Shown: positions 17,697 through 27,044, numbered from the stretch's first letter. The stretch: 64,000 bases of DNA from Flavobacteriales bacterium (GCA_015665315.1 JADFAK010000018.1:1-64000), one strand, 5' to 3'. Numbers and translations: made by a program. The notes: a model not told the origin generated them from the sequence alone.

Positions 17697-18263
17697 TTTG
17701 TTGAGTTTGGAGCTGAAAAGTAACTTAATTTTTTGGAGACGGGAAAAAGAACGCACATTTCCAGTTGCAGTCATTTCGATTGAAATCTGTCTAATACCGT
17801 TCAGCAATGATAGACTTCAACTGCTCTAGATGCCTATTTTAATTGCGAACACCACACAGGCAACTCCACGCCAAAAATGTCAATTTCAAACCGGTTGTGC
17901 CGATTGCGCCACTCGTTCAATATTATTACTATATTAGAACTCGACATTACTAAAACAATTGTTTGAACAAGTGAAAAGAAGCTTTCTACAAGCAGCACAT
18001 CTCGATTGAAAAGTGCAAACAATTGAACTGCCCGAATTAAAAGCAACATTTTAGAAGAAAAAACCTCACCAGCGCAAACTGATGAGGCTAAGACATACGC
18101 ACAGATTTTTCACTTCGGTAAAAATAAAAAAGGAGGTAGGCCTATGAACTAGTAAAAGTAGTGGTTTCTTGTCACAGTAAGGTGATTTGCTGGGATAAAC
18201 CGAGGTTGGCACTTGTCCTTCAACAAGCGCGAAATCAAAATAAAAAAACAATTTCATTTTCTT
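17697..18263. other. gene-free A/T-rich spacer
   Basis: About 570 nt between the response regulator and the next rightward gene. Short open frames here have no recognisable protein character. The only structure noted is a 12-bp palindrome AAACAATTGTTT at 17953-17964. Confidence 0.5.
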
Positions 18264-19265
18264 ATGAATGCTTTCTTCCGTCTTTCTTTGGTGGTTTTGC
18301 TACTGAATACAGTTTCAATTAAAGCTCAGAATTTAGTGCCAAATGGTTCTTTTGAGGAGTATGTGGATTGTCCGACAGCATTAGACATGTTGGGCACGCA
18401 TTGTGTGGGTTGGTTTAGCTCTAGGGGTACCTGTGATTATTTCAATGGTTGTAAAAGTACTTGGGGAGTTTCTGTACCAGCGAATGTTGCTGGCTATCAA
18501 GAGTCGCTATCGGGAGGAGCTTATGCTGGATTTGTTTCAACTGATGTGCCTGAATTAAGCTATCGAGAACAAATGAGCACCGAACTAACCCAACCTTTAA
18601 CTATTGGGCTAACCTACTATTTTTCCATGCATGTGAGCAATGGACAAGTCTTAGAGCAAAGCACGAACAAAGCCGCGAATGGTCAAGGTGCATATTTCAC
18701 TACAATTAAGCATAGTAGTATTTGGGATGATGATCCAATCGACAATCCAAGCCCGATATTGAACAATCCCCCAATTATTAATCTTGATGTGGTGAATGAT
18801 TCTACGAACTGGGTTCAGATTAAGGGCAGCTTCATCGCAGACTCAGCATATACTTACGTTGTTATTGGTGCTTTCTTAGATGAGAAAAACATTCAAGCAG
18901 TTAATGTGACAGGCGAAGGGCCGTTTGAGAACAACGGCGAAGCATATTACTATGTGGATGAAGTCAGACTAAGTGTTGATTCTATGTACGCTTGGCAAAG
19001 TCTGCCAACACATATTCCACATCAACTGTTGTCTGAATTCAGCATTTATCCTAACCCAGTCACCGATATTCTCACAATAACTATGGAAAGGAAAATTAAG
19101 TCCATTCAAATTATTGACTTAAACGGAAGCGTTGTATCGGATCATTCTGACAACTATCAAAAACAAATAGTGATAGATGTCAATCAACTTCCTATAGGCC
19201 TATATTTTATAAAGATTACAGATGAGATGGAAGGAAGCTATCTTAAGAAAATGATCAAATTTTAG
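18264..19265 (+). CDS. T9SS-exported surface protein with type A sorting domain
   Basis: 333 residues from the ATG at 18264, which puts the signal peptide (LSLVVLLLNTVSIKAQ) at the N-terminus; a TTG 17 codons earlier is unlikely. The mature protein opens with LVPNGSFEEYVDCP and shows a Cys-containing, beta-rich domain (DYFNGC, GAYAGFVS) of a type seen in other Bacteroidota surface proteins. The last 75 residues form a type A sorting domain: FSIYPNPVTDILTI, then IQIIDLNGSVV and GLYFIKI. The ligand is unknown. It lies opposite to, and inside, a kinase/regulator pair, and runs directly into the next gene (6-nt gap). Confidence 0.85.
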   Translation: MNAFFRLSLVVLLLNTVSIKAQNLVPNGSFEEYVDCPTALDMLGTHCVGWFSSRGTCDYFNGCKSTWGVSVPANVAGYQESLSGGAYAGFVSTDVPELSYREQMSTELTQPLTIGLTYYFSMHVSNGQVLEQSTNKAANGQGAYFTTIKHSSIWDDDPIDNPSPILNNPPIINLDVVNDSTNWVQIKGSFIADSAYTYVVIGAFLDEKNIQAVNVTGEGPFENNGEAYYYVDEVRLSVDSMYAWQSLPTHIPHQLLSEFSIYPNPVTDILTITMERKIKSIQIIDLNGSVVSDHSDNYQKQIVIDVNQLPIGLYFIKITDEMEGSYLKKMIKF

Positions 19266-19271
19266 ATAATC

Positions 19272-19877
19272 ATGACAACCAAAACATACAACATATTATG
19301 GACGGCTCTGCTAGTTTTATGCTGCTATATCGGTTCTAGTCAAGTTTCAGAACTCGATAACAACTCTTTCTTCTCAGCCGACTACTTGGGCTGGGACAAT
19401 AACACCACCTTCGACCTCAACGTCAAACACGAAGGAGACAGAAACATCAACTGGCACACCTCCAACCTCCCACGAATGCGCCTCACAAACACAGGCCTCC
19501 TAGGCTTGGGAATCACAACTCCCCAAAACTGCTTTCATATCCATAATGCAGTTGGAGCAGGGATTAATTTGACAACAAATGGCACTGGTAGCGGCGCAGG
19601 TGATGGTATGACCCTGTCATTGGACAATGTATCACTTCATTTCAGATTACGAGAAGACATGCCTATGAGATGGTCCACTCAAAATCTGGAGAGAATGACA
19701 CTCACGAATATAGGCTGGCTTGGACTCAATATAACGAATCCAGTAGCCTTACTCAATTTCGAAGATGGTGCCGTAGTTTTTAACGGCACAACAGGTGCCA
19801 ATCCCGACTACAACGCAGCTGGAACTAGAATGATGTGGATTCCTGAGCAAGGCGCATTTCACATGGGCATGGCTTAG
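19272..19877 (+). pseudogene. truncated surface/tail-fibre-like protein
   Basis: 201 residues with a signal peptide (ALLVLCCYIGSSQ). The body has two units of a 'RMRLTNTGLLGLGITTPQ' / 'RMTLTNIGWLGLNITNPV' type, as in long Bacteroidota surface proteins that resemble phage tail-fibre shafts. Those proteins normally continue for hundreds of residues after a GTRMMWIPE..AF motif, often into adhesin head or peptidase S74-like domains. Here the frame stops just after that motif (ends HMGMA). No sorting domain or anchor is seen. I read it as the truncated front of a longer gene; a short functional secreted protein is the alternative. Confidence 0.55.
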
Positions 19878-20027
19878 TGTGTCGGGATCTTCATTGATAA
19901 TTTTTGTTTAGCACATAAATCATCACTCGACATACTCCGTTCCACATAGAAAAAAAAACACCTATTTATTCCTCTACGCTCTTCCTCTTGAATTTAATAA
20001 AGCAAAAGACATATAAATTCGACTCCT

Positions 20028-20058
20028 GATTCATTTGTTTACATAACAAATCGGAATC
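20028..20058. repeat. inverted repeat after the histidine kinase gene
   Basis: GATTCATTTGTT (20028-20039) pairs with AACAAAT (20045-20051) and GAATC (20054-20058) with a 2-nt bulge. It lies 7 nt beyond the kinase stop and could be a weak terminator for the leftward gene, but no T run follows on the minus strand. Confidence 0.4.
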
Positions 20059-20065
20059 CCCCTTC

Positions 20066-21040
20066 CTACTCCACCCTTATCTTCACCTCAACCTTCGTCC
20101 CCAAAACTTCCCCTTTCCTATCCTTAATCTCCTCAATTTTCACCTGGCGGTCTTTGCTTCCTTCGTCCAACATCTGAAGTCGCTTTTGGGTGATGGTCAT
20201 GCCCACCGATTTGTGCAGTGAGTCTCCCTTCTTTTGCTTCTTGCTCTGCTCAATACCTATACCGTTGTCGGTCACGGTGGCCAATAAGTACTTGCCTTTG
20301 AGCATATAATACAAGTTGATTTTCCCCTGCGAACGCTTTTGCGACATGCCGTGAATAATGGCGTTTTCCAAGTAGGGTTGTATCAACAAGGGCGGCAGGT
20401 CAATGAGGTGGGTTTCGATGTCTTCGTCGACGACGATTTCAAAGTCAAACTTGTCCTTGAAGCGCATTTTCTCTAGCTCCATATACAACTGCAGCGAATC
20501 GATTTCTTCCTGCAAGGTGATCATTTGCGCTCGCGCGTTATTTAACATAGCGCGTATCAATCGAGAGAATTTTGCCAAAAACCGATTGGCCTTGTCGTTC
20601 TCGTTGCTCGCAATGTAACTTTGAATCGAATTGAGTGAATTGAAAATAAAGTGCGGATTCATTTGTGCCTGCAGTGCCGTGCGTTCCAAATGGGCCAATT
20701 TCGCATCCATGATCGCTTCCTTCCTGCTCTTGTTCAAGTAAAAACGAAACAACAGATAGATTACGAAGGCCAACAACAATGCCAATAAAACGACAAACCA
20801 GAACTGTGTATACAGTTTGGTGTTTTGAATTTCCACTGAAACCTGACCCAAACGATCCCAACCACCATCGGCATTCTGCACCTCTAAAATCAAGGCATTT
20901 CCCGCACTCAATTCAAGGTTGGCATCGGCCGCATTGAGATAAGTCCACGTGCTATCTCCTTGACTGCGCATGCGTACGTCCTGAGTTAGGGCAGTCAAGC
21001 CAAAACACAACATGACAACTACTAGAATATGTTTTCTCAT
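20066..21040 (-). CDS. LytS-type sensor histidine kinase (short form)
   Basis: 324 residues: signal-like N-terminus (1-20), a short extracytoplasmic beta segment (about 25-75), one membrane helix (about 79-100) and a cytosolic His_kinase domain. The phospho-acceptor His130 is in QAQMNPHFIFNSLNSIQSYI; the ATPase part has LIQPYLENAIIHG, the TDNGIGIE G-box and a KSVGMTITQKRL segment. The extracytoplasmic stretch ILEVQNADGG..LGQVSVEI looks like the end of a Y_Y_Y domain, so this may be a relative of the large propeller-sensor kinases that has lost its propellers. The likely partner is the LytTR regulator at 16959-17696. Confidence 0.9.
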   Translation of the reverse strand: MRKHILVVVMLCFGLTALTQDVRMRSQGDSTWTYLNAADANLELSAGNALILEVQNADGGWDRLGQVSVEIQNTKLYTQFWFVVLLALLLAFVIYLLFRFYLNKSRKEAIMDAKLAHLERTALQAQMNPHFIFNSLNSIQSYIASNENDKANRFLAKFSRLIRAMLNNARAQMITLQEEIDSLQLYMELEKMRFKDKFDFEIVVDEDIETHLIDLPPLLIQPYLENAIIHGMSQKRSQGKINLYYMLKGKYLLATVTDNGIGIEQSKKQKKGDSLHKSVGMTITQKRLQMLDEGSKDRQVKIEEIKDRKGEVLGTKVEVKIRVE

Positions 21041-21091
21041 TGTTCTTACAAATATAGCAATGAGACAAAGGAAACTGGCCTTGATTTTGAG

Positions 21092-21233
21092 AAATAGACT
21101 TTACTTTTTAAGAAATAGAAATAGATTTTAGGAAATAGAAATAGACTGAGGCTAGAACTTCGAACCTCCTGCTTCAGCCTAGTGCAAAGCCTCGTATTTC
21201 TGAAGCTAATTATCTAAAATGTATTTCTATTTC
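21092..21233. repeat. GAAATAGAAATAGA direct repeats with an inverted copy
   Basis: Direct copies GAAATAGAAATAGA occur at 21113 and 21133 (20-nt period), preceded by a half copy GAAATAGA at 21092. An inverted copy ATTTCTATTTC lies at 21223-21233. Between them an inner pair GCTTCAG (21172-21178) and CTGAAGC (21200-21206) could extend the fold. The element fills the spacer between the divergent kinase and M16 peptidase genes. Confidence 0.6.
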
Positions 21234-21265
21234 TCCTTCTCTTCCCTCACCCTAAGAATCTTGCC

Positions 21266-21273
21266 TACCTTTG
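21266..21273 (+). promoter_or_regulatory. -7 promoter box of the M16 peptidase gene
   Basis: TACCTTTG (TAnnTTTG consensus) 18 nt before the ATG at 21292. Confidence 0.55.
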
Positions 21274-21291
21274 TCGCCTGTTTTTTAGCTC

Positions 21292-22521
21292 ATGGAATTC
21301 CACACTTTCACTCTCCCCAACGGCATCCGTTGTATTCACAAAGAAACTACCCGTGAGGTGAGTCATTGCGGACTTATCGTCAACGCTGGTTCGCGCGATG
21401 AACGTGACGATGAACAAGGGCTTGCTCATTTTATTGAGCACTCGATTTTCAAGGGCACCAAGCGACGTAAAACATTCCATATCCTGAACCGATTGGATCG
21501 CGTAGGCGGTGAGATCAACGCATATACCACCAAGGAAGAAACGTGGGTTTACGCTTCCTTTCTCAACACCCACTTCGAACGAGCTGTTGAATTGATCGGA
21601 GATATTTGCTTCAATTCTACGTTTCCTGAAAAGGAAATTGAAAAGGAAAAAGACGTCATCATCGACGAAATCAACTCCTACCTCGACAGTCCGTCTGAAA
21701 TGATTTTCGATGAATTCGAAGACCTTATCTACGAAGGACACCCGCTTGGTGTGAATATTCTAGGGACCGAACAAAGTGTCAAGAGGTTCACTCGAAACGA
21801 TATTTTCAATCTGGTGGGCCGACGATACACGGCCGACAACATGGTGTTCAGTTCGGTTGGCAATATGTCGATCGAAAAGGTGAAGAAGCTGGCCGAAAAG
21901 CACTTGGGGCATTTCGAATCGAAAGGTTTAAATGATGTCCGCAAGCCATTTACCACCTACGTTCCTCGCGAAGTCGAAGAGATCAAGAATGTCTTCCAAA
22001 CACACTGCATTATCGGCTCCGAGACTATGGGAAATGACGATGATCGGAAGATGACCTTGGCTTTGTTGAACAACTACTTGGGCGGACCAGCCATGAACAG
22101 TCGGCTTAGTCTCTCGATTCGTGAAAAACACGGCTACACCTACAACATCGAATCCAATTACACAGCCTACAGCGAAACAGGAAACATTCAAATCTACTTG
22201 GGAACCGATCCTAAATTCCTTGACAAAACCCTGAAATTGGTCGACAAGGAATTGCAGTTGCTTCGCAACAAGAAATTGGGTACGACACAACTCCGCGATG
22301 CCCAACAGCAAATGATCGGTCAGCTCGCACTTTCCCAAGATAGCGGCGTAGGCACCATGCTCGCGCTGGGAAAAAGCTATATGCTCTACGACCGAGTCGA
22401 TCCACTTACTGAAGTCTTTGCTCGCATTCAACGCATTACGGCTGAAGACATCATGGACGTTGCCAACCAGGCCTTCGATCCCAAGAGATTGAGTAAGTTG
22501 GTGTATCGAGCTGAAGAATAG
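21292..22521 (+). CDS. M16 family zinc metallopeptidase
   Basis: 409 residues. The inverted zinc motif HFIEH (46-50) and the distal Glu126 exactly 76 residues later complete the HXXEH-X76-E active site of processing-peptidase-like M16 proteins. The C-terminal half is the inactive partner domain with the SIREKHGYTYNIES stretch. There is no signal peptide, so it is probably cytosolic. Two copies are usually needed for a working clamshell; a partner is not encoded next to it, so a homodimer is likely. Followed 45 nt later by a MOSC gene. Confidence 0.94.
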   Translation: MEFHTFTLPNGIRCIHKETTREVSHCGLIVNAGSRDERDDEQGLAHFIEHSIFKGTKRRKTFHILNRLDRVGGEINAYTTKEETWVYASFLNTHFERAVELIGDICFNSTFPEKEIEKEKDVIIDEINSYLDSPSEMIFDEFEDLIYEGHPLGVNILGTEQSVKRFTRNDIFNLVGRRYTADNMVFSSVGNMSIEKVKKLAEKHLGHFESKGLNDVRKPFTTYVPREVEEIKNVFQTHCIIGSETMGNDDDRKMTLALLNNYLGGPAMNSRLSLSIREKHGYTYNIESNYTAYSETGNIQIYLGTDPKFLDKTLKLVDKELQLLRNKKLGTTQLRDAQQQMIGQLALSQDSGVGTMLALGKSYMLYDRVDPLTEVFARIQRITAEDIMDVANQAFDPKRLSKLVYRAEE

Positions 22522-22566
22522 TCTTTCTTCTCAGAATTCGCACGCACATTTTCCTAATTTTACCAC

Positions 22567-23157
22567 ATGAAACTCACTCCGCTTTCTTTCTCGGGAAAGG
22601 TTGTAGCTGTGTATGCTACGCTCGATCAAACTGATTTTCTCACGGGAAAAGTCGACCAACTTGAACTCGATTTCGAAGGGATTCCAGGAGATCGCCATTA
22701 CGGTTTTTTGAAAGATGCGGTAGGTAGGGATTCGCATTACAAGCGCGGGACAAAGATTCGGAACAACCGCCAGTGGTCGGCCGTTTCAATTGAGGAGCTC
22801 AAAACAATTGCTGGCCGACTCGAAATCCCGCAACTTGAAGCAGAGTGGATAGGCGCCAATTTACTGCTCGAAGGAATTCCGAGTTTCAGTCAGCTGCCAC
22901 CCTTTACCCATCTTCGATTTTACCGCGATGGCCAACTGCAGGCAACACTCACCGTTTCAGAACAAAATATGCCTTGTCGATTTCCTGACCGACTCATCGA
23001 GCAACATGCTGAAGGCAAACCAGCCATGGGATTCGCGAAAGCGGGTTTAGGTCTGCGCGGACTGGTAGGCTGGGTCGATCAAGCTGGTGTAATCCTCCCC
23101 GGCGATGAGGTACGTTGTGAGATTACTCCTGAAGGCAAGCAACTCATGCCCGCCTAG
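22567..23157 (+). CDS. MOSC domain-containing protein
   Basis: 196 residues, a stand-alone MOSC domain. Recognisable elements are the GDRHYGFLKD loop (about 41-50), the GANLLLEG strand near 96-103 and the Cys in EQNMPCRFPDR near 138, which is the sulfur-handling cysteine of MOSC proteins. Family members bind the molybdenum cofactor or carry reactive sulfur; single-domain versions have mostly unknown substrates. There is no molybdenum cofactor gene nearby. Confidence 0.88.
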   Translation: MKLTPLSFSGKVVAVYATLDQTDFLTGKVDQLELDFEGIPGDRHYGFLKDAVGRDSHYKRGTKIRNNRQWSAVSIEELKTIAGRLEIPQLEAEWIGANLLLEGIPSFSQLPPFTHLRFYRDGQLQATLTVSEQNMPCRFPDRLIEQHAEGKPAMGFAKAGLGLRGLVGWVDQAGVILPGDEVRCEITPEGKQLMPA

Positions 23158-23403
23158 TTCATTCTTCCCAGAAAGGACATTTGCCGAAGGCTAAAAAAAT
23201 CACCTTGAGAAGAATCATCATGCTTCGTGACCCGACTCATTGTGTCACCTTATCATCCATGCTACCTTCGAACCGTTGATTCTCTTCAATCGTGAAGACT
23301 CGACAAGTGAGGTCGGACAAGCACATGTTTACCGACTAATGCTATTTATCGAAAACCGTGGATTGTTTATCAAGGTCAATCTGCGGTTTTCATTTGAGGG
23401 GTG

Positions 23404-23411
23404 TATCTTTG
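23404..23411 (+). promoter_or_regulatory. -7 promoter box directly before a start codon
   Basis: TATCTTTG ends only 4 nt before the ATG at 23416, so the predicted transcription start would fall at or within a few bases of the start codon (leaderless or nearly so). Confidence 0.55.
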
Positions 23412-23415
23412 TGCT

Positions 23416-23829
23416 ATGAAAATGGAATATCCTGCCAAAATCATACTTGCCTGGGGAGAGGCAATTGGTGGAAATACTGAAATCCGAGATTGGTTGATGA
23501 AAAACGGCTATCCCGAATTGGGGATTTTTGTTTTTGCATTGAACAACCAAGAAGAAGCCCGAAATTGGCTTATGTCCAACCATCAAGAGCATCTCATGGC
23601 CATGATACGCGGCGCTGAGGGAGATAAAAATGCTTGCTTGTGGCTGCGTAAATTCGGTTTCTCCATCATGGAAAAAATGGCACGTGCCGCGGATAACGAC
23701 GACGAGAAACTCCATGAGCTTATGAATGAAGGCAACAACGACTTTGCCACGTTGGCGCTCAAAATGCGTTCGGTGAAAAATCAAATCGAAGACGACAACA
23801 ACGACGTTCACAAACTGAATTTCAGCTAG
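23416..23829 (+). CDS. conserved hypothetical small cytosolic protein
   Basis: 137 residues from MKMEYPAKI; the frame is open slightly upstream, but the promoter box lies there. No signal or membrane segment. Helical and acidic, with ankyrin-like periodicity in NTEIRDWLMKNGYPELGIF / NQEEARNWLMSNHQEHLMAM / DKNACLWLRKFGFSIMEKMA, three similar units of about 34 residues. Function not recognised. It is followed 12 nt later by a membrane-anchored PHP-like gene, probably in the same transcript. Confidence 0.75.
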   Translation: MKMEYPAKIILAWGEAIGGNTEIRDWLMKNGYPELGIFVFALNNQEEARNWLMSNHQEHLMAMIRGAEGDKNACLWLRKFGFSIMEKMARAADNDDEKLHELMNEGNNDFATLALKMRSVKNQIEDDNNDVHKLNFS

Positions 23830-23841
23830 ATTTTTCGCGCT

Positions 23842-25044
23842 ATGATCAGGAGAATTATCCGCACACTAGGGTTTATCATCGCCTTGATCATAGGATTTAA
23901 TCTGTTCCTAACTTTCGTATGCGCCCCGGTATACAATTTCCCCGAAGCCAAACCATTCTCTGGCTCCAACTGGCACAATCCCTACGAAGGCCTCAATCCC
24001 GACCATTGGAAAATAGGGAACTTTCAGATTCAAAGTCGGCTCTTCGGAGGTGTTACCAACGGACGAAACAATAGCTCTTCCCGTATTTTTGACATGTATG
24101 GCGACCTCGGGTATGACGTGATTACGATCAGTGATTACATGACGATCAACACGTATTGCGAAGACGACTATGCCTGCATTCCGATGTATGAACACGGATA
24201 TGGTGTTCAGAAAACGCACCAACTTGTGTTCGACGCCCCGAAAGTAAAATACTGGGACTACCCTTTGTTCCAAACCACCAACACCAAGCAGTTCATCCTC
24301 AACATGCTGGGCGAAGATGCAGCCATGACAGCTATCGCTCACCCCAAATTGAGATTGGCCTATACCAAAAGCGACATGGAGAAATTAAGCGGCTACGATT
24401 TGATCGAATCGGCGAGTAATTTCACCTTGAGCATGCAGCACTGGGACTATGCACTTTCGGCGGGAAAACCGGTGTATATCATTAGCAACGACGACGCCCA
24501 CAACCTTGACGAACCCTTCGACTACGGTCGTATGTACACGGTTATGAACTGCGAGGAAGCTACGAAAGAATGTGTATTCTCGTCCCTCAAAAGTGGTCAT
24601 TCCTACGGTGTAAGAAAGCGGACTCCAAGCGGCGAAACCCATGCCTTGAAGGTCGAGCGATTCAAAGATTTGTCGGTTGTGAACCACGTAAAATTCATCG
24701 GCGACTCATTGAACATCAACTTTTCACACCCCGTTTTATTCGTCACTTTTTACGGCCAAGGCGGCGATACGCTAAAATACATTCATCACGGCGAACGCAC
24801 CTCAACGGTGGGATACACGACCCGTCCGCAAGACACGTATGTACGGGCCGAAATCTACTTGGCCAACGGCGACTGGGTCTATCTGAATCCCGTTTTTCGC
24901 TACGAGGATCAACTTCCGACCATGGGCAATGCCGAAATCAGTTGGCCCAAAACCTTTCTGTATCGCGGTGCCTTTTTCATTGCATTTGCGCTTGTCGCTA
25001 ACTATTATTTCAAACGTAGAAAACGTCAACTTGCTCACGAATAG
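23842..25044 (+). CDS. membrane-anchored protein with degenerate PHP phosphoesterase fold
   Basis: 400 residues with a membrane helix near each end (about 7-27 and 372-390), so the body is outside the cytosol. The layout follows a PHP domain, but key metal ligands differ: the first motif HxH is Gln62-x-Gln64 (FQIQSR) and the usual DH after GYDVITIS is Asp98-Tyr99. Glu117/His126, the AHP at 166-168 and the terminal SNDDAH (Asp218, His220) are kept. The protein therefore probably lost normal PHP catalysis or binds fewer metals. The function is unknown; a sensor or binding role is possible. Confidence 0.7.
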   Translation: MIRRIIRTLGFIIALIIGFNLFLTFVCAPVYNFPEAKPFSGSNWHNPYEGLNPDHWKIGNFQIQSRLFGGVTNGRNNSSSRIFDMYGDLGYDVITISDYMTINTYCEDDYACIPMYEHGYGVQKTHQLVFDAPKVKYWDYPLFQTTNTKQFILNMLGEDAAMTAIAHPKLRLAYTKSDMEKLSGYDLIESASNFTLSMQHWDYALSAGKPVYIISNDDAHNLDEPFDYGRMYTVMNCEEATKECVFSSLKSGHSYGVRKRTPSGETHALKVERFKDLSVVNHVKFIGDSLNINFSHPVLFVTFYGQGGDTLKYIHHGERTSTVGYTTRPQDTYVRAEIYLANGDWVYLNPVFRYEDQLPTMGNAEISWPKTFLYRGAFFIAFALVANYYFKRRKRQLAHE

Positions 25045-25103
25045 CTTGCTTCTTCCCGACAATTTCTTTTAAATCCTTACCTTCTTCCTCAAATCAATTC
25101 GAT

Positions 25104-27044
25104 ATGAAGCGCTTCACCCTTTTACTTGTATTATTTTTCTCAGCAATGCATGCAAATGCACAGGCAGATAGAGTCTTCATCAATGGTAAGATTTATACAG
25201 CCGACGTAGATCAAAGTTTTATTGAGGCGGTCGCAATTACCGACGGTATGATCGTATATGCTGGGGATAGTGATGGGGCTCAAGCTTTTATCGACAGCGG
25301 GACGGCAGTGCATGATCTCGATGGCAAACTGATGCTCCCTGGTCTGCACGACATCCATATTCATTTATTGGAAGCCAGTTCAGAAGCGGCCTCATCATGT
25401 ACCTTGGACTCTTGGGCGTGGACGATTGACGAATTGGCACAAGAGCTCGTAGCCTGTAACCCCAGTCCGAATACAAACGGATGGATCACCGCTTGGGGAC
25501 ACTCGATTTTTACACTTATCGAAGACGGCGGCAACCCACGGGAAATTCTGGACACCTACTTCCCAGACCTTCCTGTAGCAGCCATGGAAGAAACCTCGCA
25601 TTCGGCTTGGGTGAATTCGGCGGCATTGGAAATACTTGGAATCGACGGGGATAGCGAAGACCCTGTGGGCGGATTAATCGTGATGGAAGACGGAGAGCCC
25701 AACGGCATCTTGATGGACAGTGCGGGCGACCTTGCTTTTGCCGAGGCCCTGACAACCAACGCGATGATCGAGTCTCAAAATTATGCCGGACTGGTGGAGT
25801 TCGGTCTGCCCGCTATTGCCGAATTTGGTATTACCTCGATATGCGAAGGGCGCACCTATTGGAAAAGAAATTACATCGAAACCTGGCAACAAGTCAAAGC
25901 CGATGGCGAATTAACGGCGCGCGTAACACTTGCACCTTGGGCACATCCCGAAGACGATGACGAGGAGTTACTCGCTGCACTTACCGACCTCTATGACGCG
26001 GGGGACGACCTGTTAAAAGTGGACGAGATCAAAGTGTATATTGATGGAATTACGCTCAATGGAACGGCCGCCTTGGACCAGCCCTACGTGTATAATTTCG
26101 GATGGCCTTTTACGAATGGGACCAACTATTTCACGCCTGAACGACTCGAAAACTACATCACGCAACTAGAGCTAATCGGCTACGATTTTCACATTCACGC
26201 CATCGGCAATCGTGGGGTGCAAGAAGCATTGGACGCCATAGAAGGAGCCCGCAACACCAATGGCGATGTAGGAGCCCGACATAGAATGACCCATTTGGAA
26301 ATTGTCAATGAAGCCGAATTCGATCGATTCCAAGAATTGAATGTAGTGGCCGATGTTCAAGTGAGTGCCAACTGGACGCAGCCCGCACAATGGTCGGAAA
26401 ATGAATTCTTAGTCGGCGCTACCCTCGCAGAAAACTTCATTCCGATCAAAAGCATCTACGACGCCGGCGCACGCACAACCTTGAGCAGCGACTGGGACGT
26501 AAGCACCATGAACCCATTTCGCAGTATCCAAAACGCAGTCACACGCGCGCCACAAAACCTACCAAGCGTGGAAGCGGCCGTCGATGCGCGCACCATCAAC
26601 TCGGCCTGGGCATTGGGGAACGATGATTTCACAGGAAGTATAGAGGTAGGCAAGCTCGCCGACCTCATTTGCGTGAACCAAGACATCTTTACTATCCCCG
26701 AAAATCAGATCGCACAAACGGAAGTCACCATGACCATGTTGAGCGGGGAAATAGTTTTTGAAGACACAGGTTTTCCACAAAACGTGGAACAAAGAGAGCG
26801 CATGAGTGACTTCCAGATGAACCCGAGCATTACACGAGATTACACAACGATTATGCTTCCAACCACAAGCAAAAAGTGGAAAATCGAGGTATTTAGTGCA
26901 AGTGGAAAGCGCGTTTTCCAAGATCAAGTGCGCGGACAAACCAGTTACACCTTGAGTTGTGATGCGTTCGAGGAAGGTGTTTTTATAGTTCGCCTATCGG
27001 CAAATGACGAGCAGCTATCGAGGAAATTGATGGTTTACAGATAG
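25104..27044 (+). CDS. secreted amidohydrolase (family 3, YtcJ-like) with T9SS tail
   Basis: 646 residues. The signal peptide (about 1-20, ends HANAQA) is followed by a metal-dependent TIM-barrel amidohydrolase. The HxH metal motif is LPGLHDIHIHLLE (His85, His87); later ligands fit FHIHAIGNRG and the SSDWDVSTMNPF segment with its Asp. C-terminal beta-sandwich strands of the composite domain follow, and the last 65 residues are a T9SS type A-like sorting domain (KIEVFSASGKRVF, then EGVFIVRLS and a RKLMVYR end). The substrate cannot be told; family members cleave N-acyl or amide bonds. Monocistronic. Confidence 0.88.
   Translation: MKRFTLLLVLFFSAMHANAQADRVFINGKIYTADVDQSFIEAVAITDGMIVYAGDSDGAQAFIDSGTAVHDLDGKLMLPGLHDIHIHLLEASSEAASSCTLDSWAWTIDELAQELVACNPSPNTNGWITAWGHSIFTLIEDGGNPREILDTYFPDLPVAAMEETSHSAWVNSAALEILGIDGDSEDPVGGLIVMEDGEPNGILMDSAGDLAFAEALTTNAMIESQNYAGLVEFGLPAIAEFGITSICEGRTYWKRNYIETWQQVKADGELTARVTLAPWAHPEDDDEELLAALTDLYDAGDDLLKVDEIKVYIDGITLNGTAALDQPYVYNFGWPFTNGTNYFTPERLENYITQLELIGYDFHIHAIGNRGVQEALDAIEGARNTNGDVGARHRMTHLEIVNEAEFDRFQELNVVADVQVSANWTQPAQWSENEFLVGATLAENFIPIKSIYDAGARTTLSSDWDVSTMNPFRSIQNAVTRAPQNLPSVEAAVDARTINSAWALGNDDFTGSIEVGKLADLICVNQDIFTIPENQIAQTEVTMTMLSGEIVFEDTGFPQNVEQRERMSDFQMNPSITRDYTTIMLPTTSKKWKIEVFSASGKRVFQDQVRGQTSYTLSCDAFEEGVFIVRLSANDEQLSRKLMVYR

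Noticed and set aside
17697-17807. Longer N-terminus for the LytTR regulator
   Set aside because: The extra 37 residues are not receiver-domain sequence; MIRAIIVDDEE is the normal family start.
17834-18257. Two leftward open frames of 71 and 63 codons in the A/T-rich spacer
   Set aside because: No family resemblance, no promoter box, and composition typical of non-coding A/T-rich DNA.
20066-21040. Histidine kinase as a broken gene
   Set aside because: All kinase motifs and a signal/membrane region are intact; only the sensor is short.
21113-21152. Possible CRISPR-like or tandem array at GAAATAGAAATAGA
   Set aside because: Only two full direct copies and no unique spacers of regular length.
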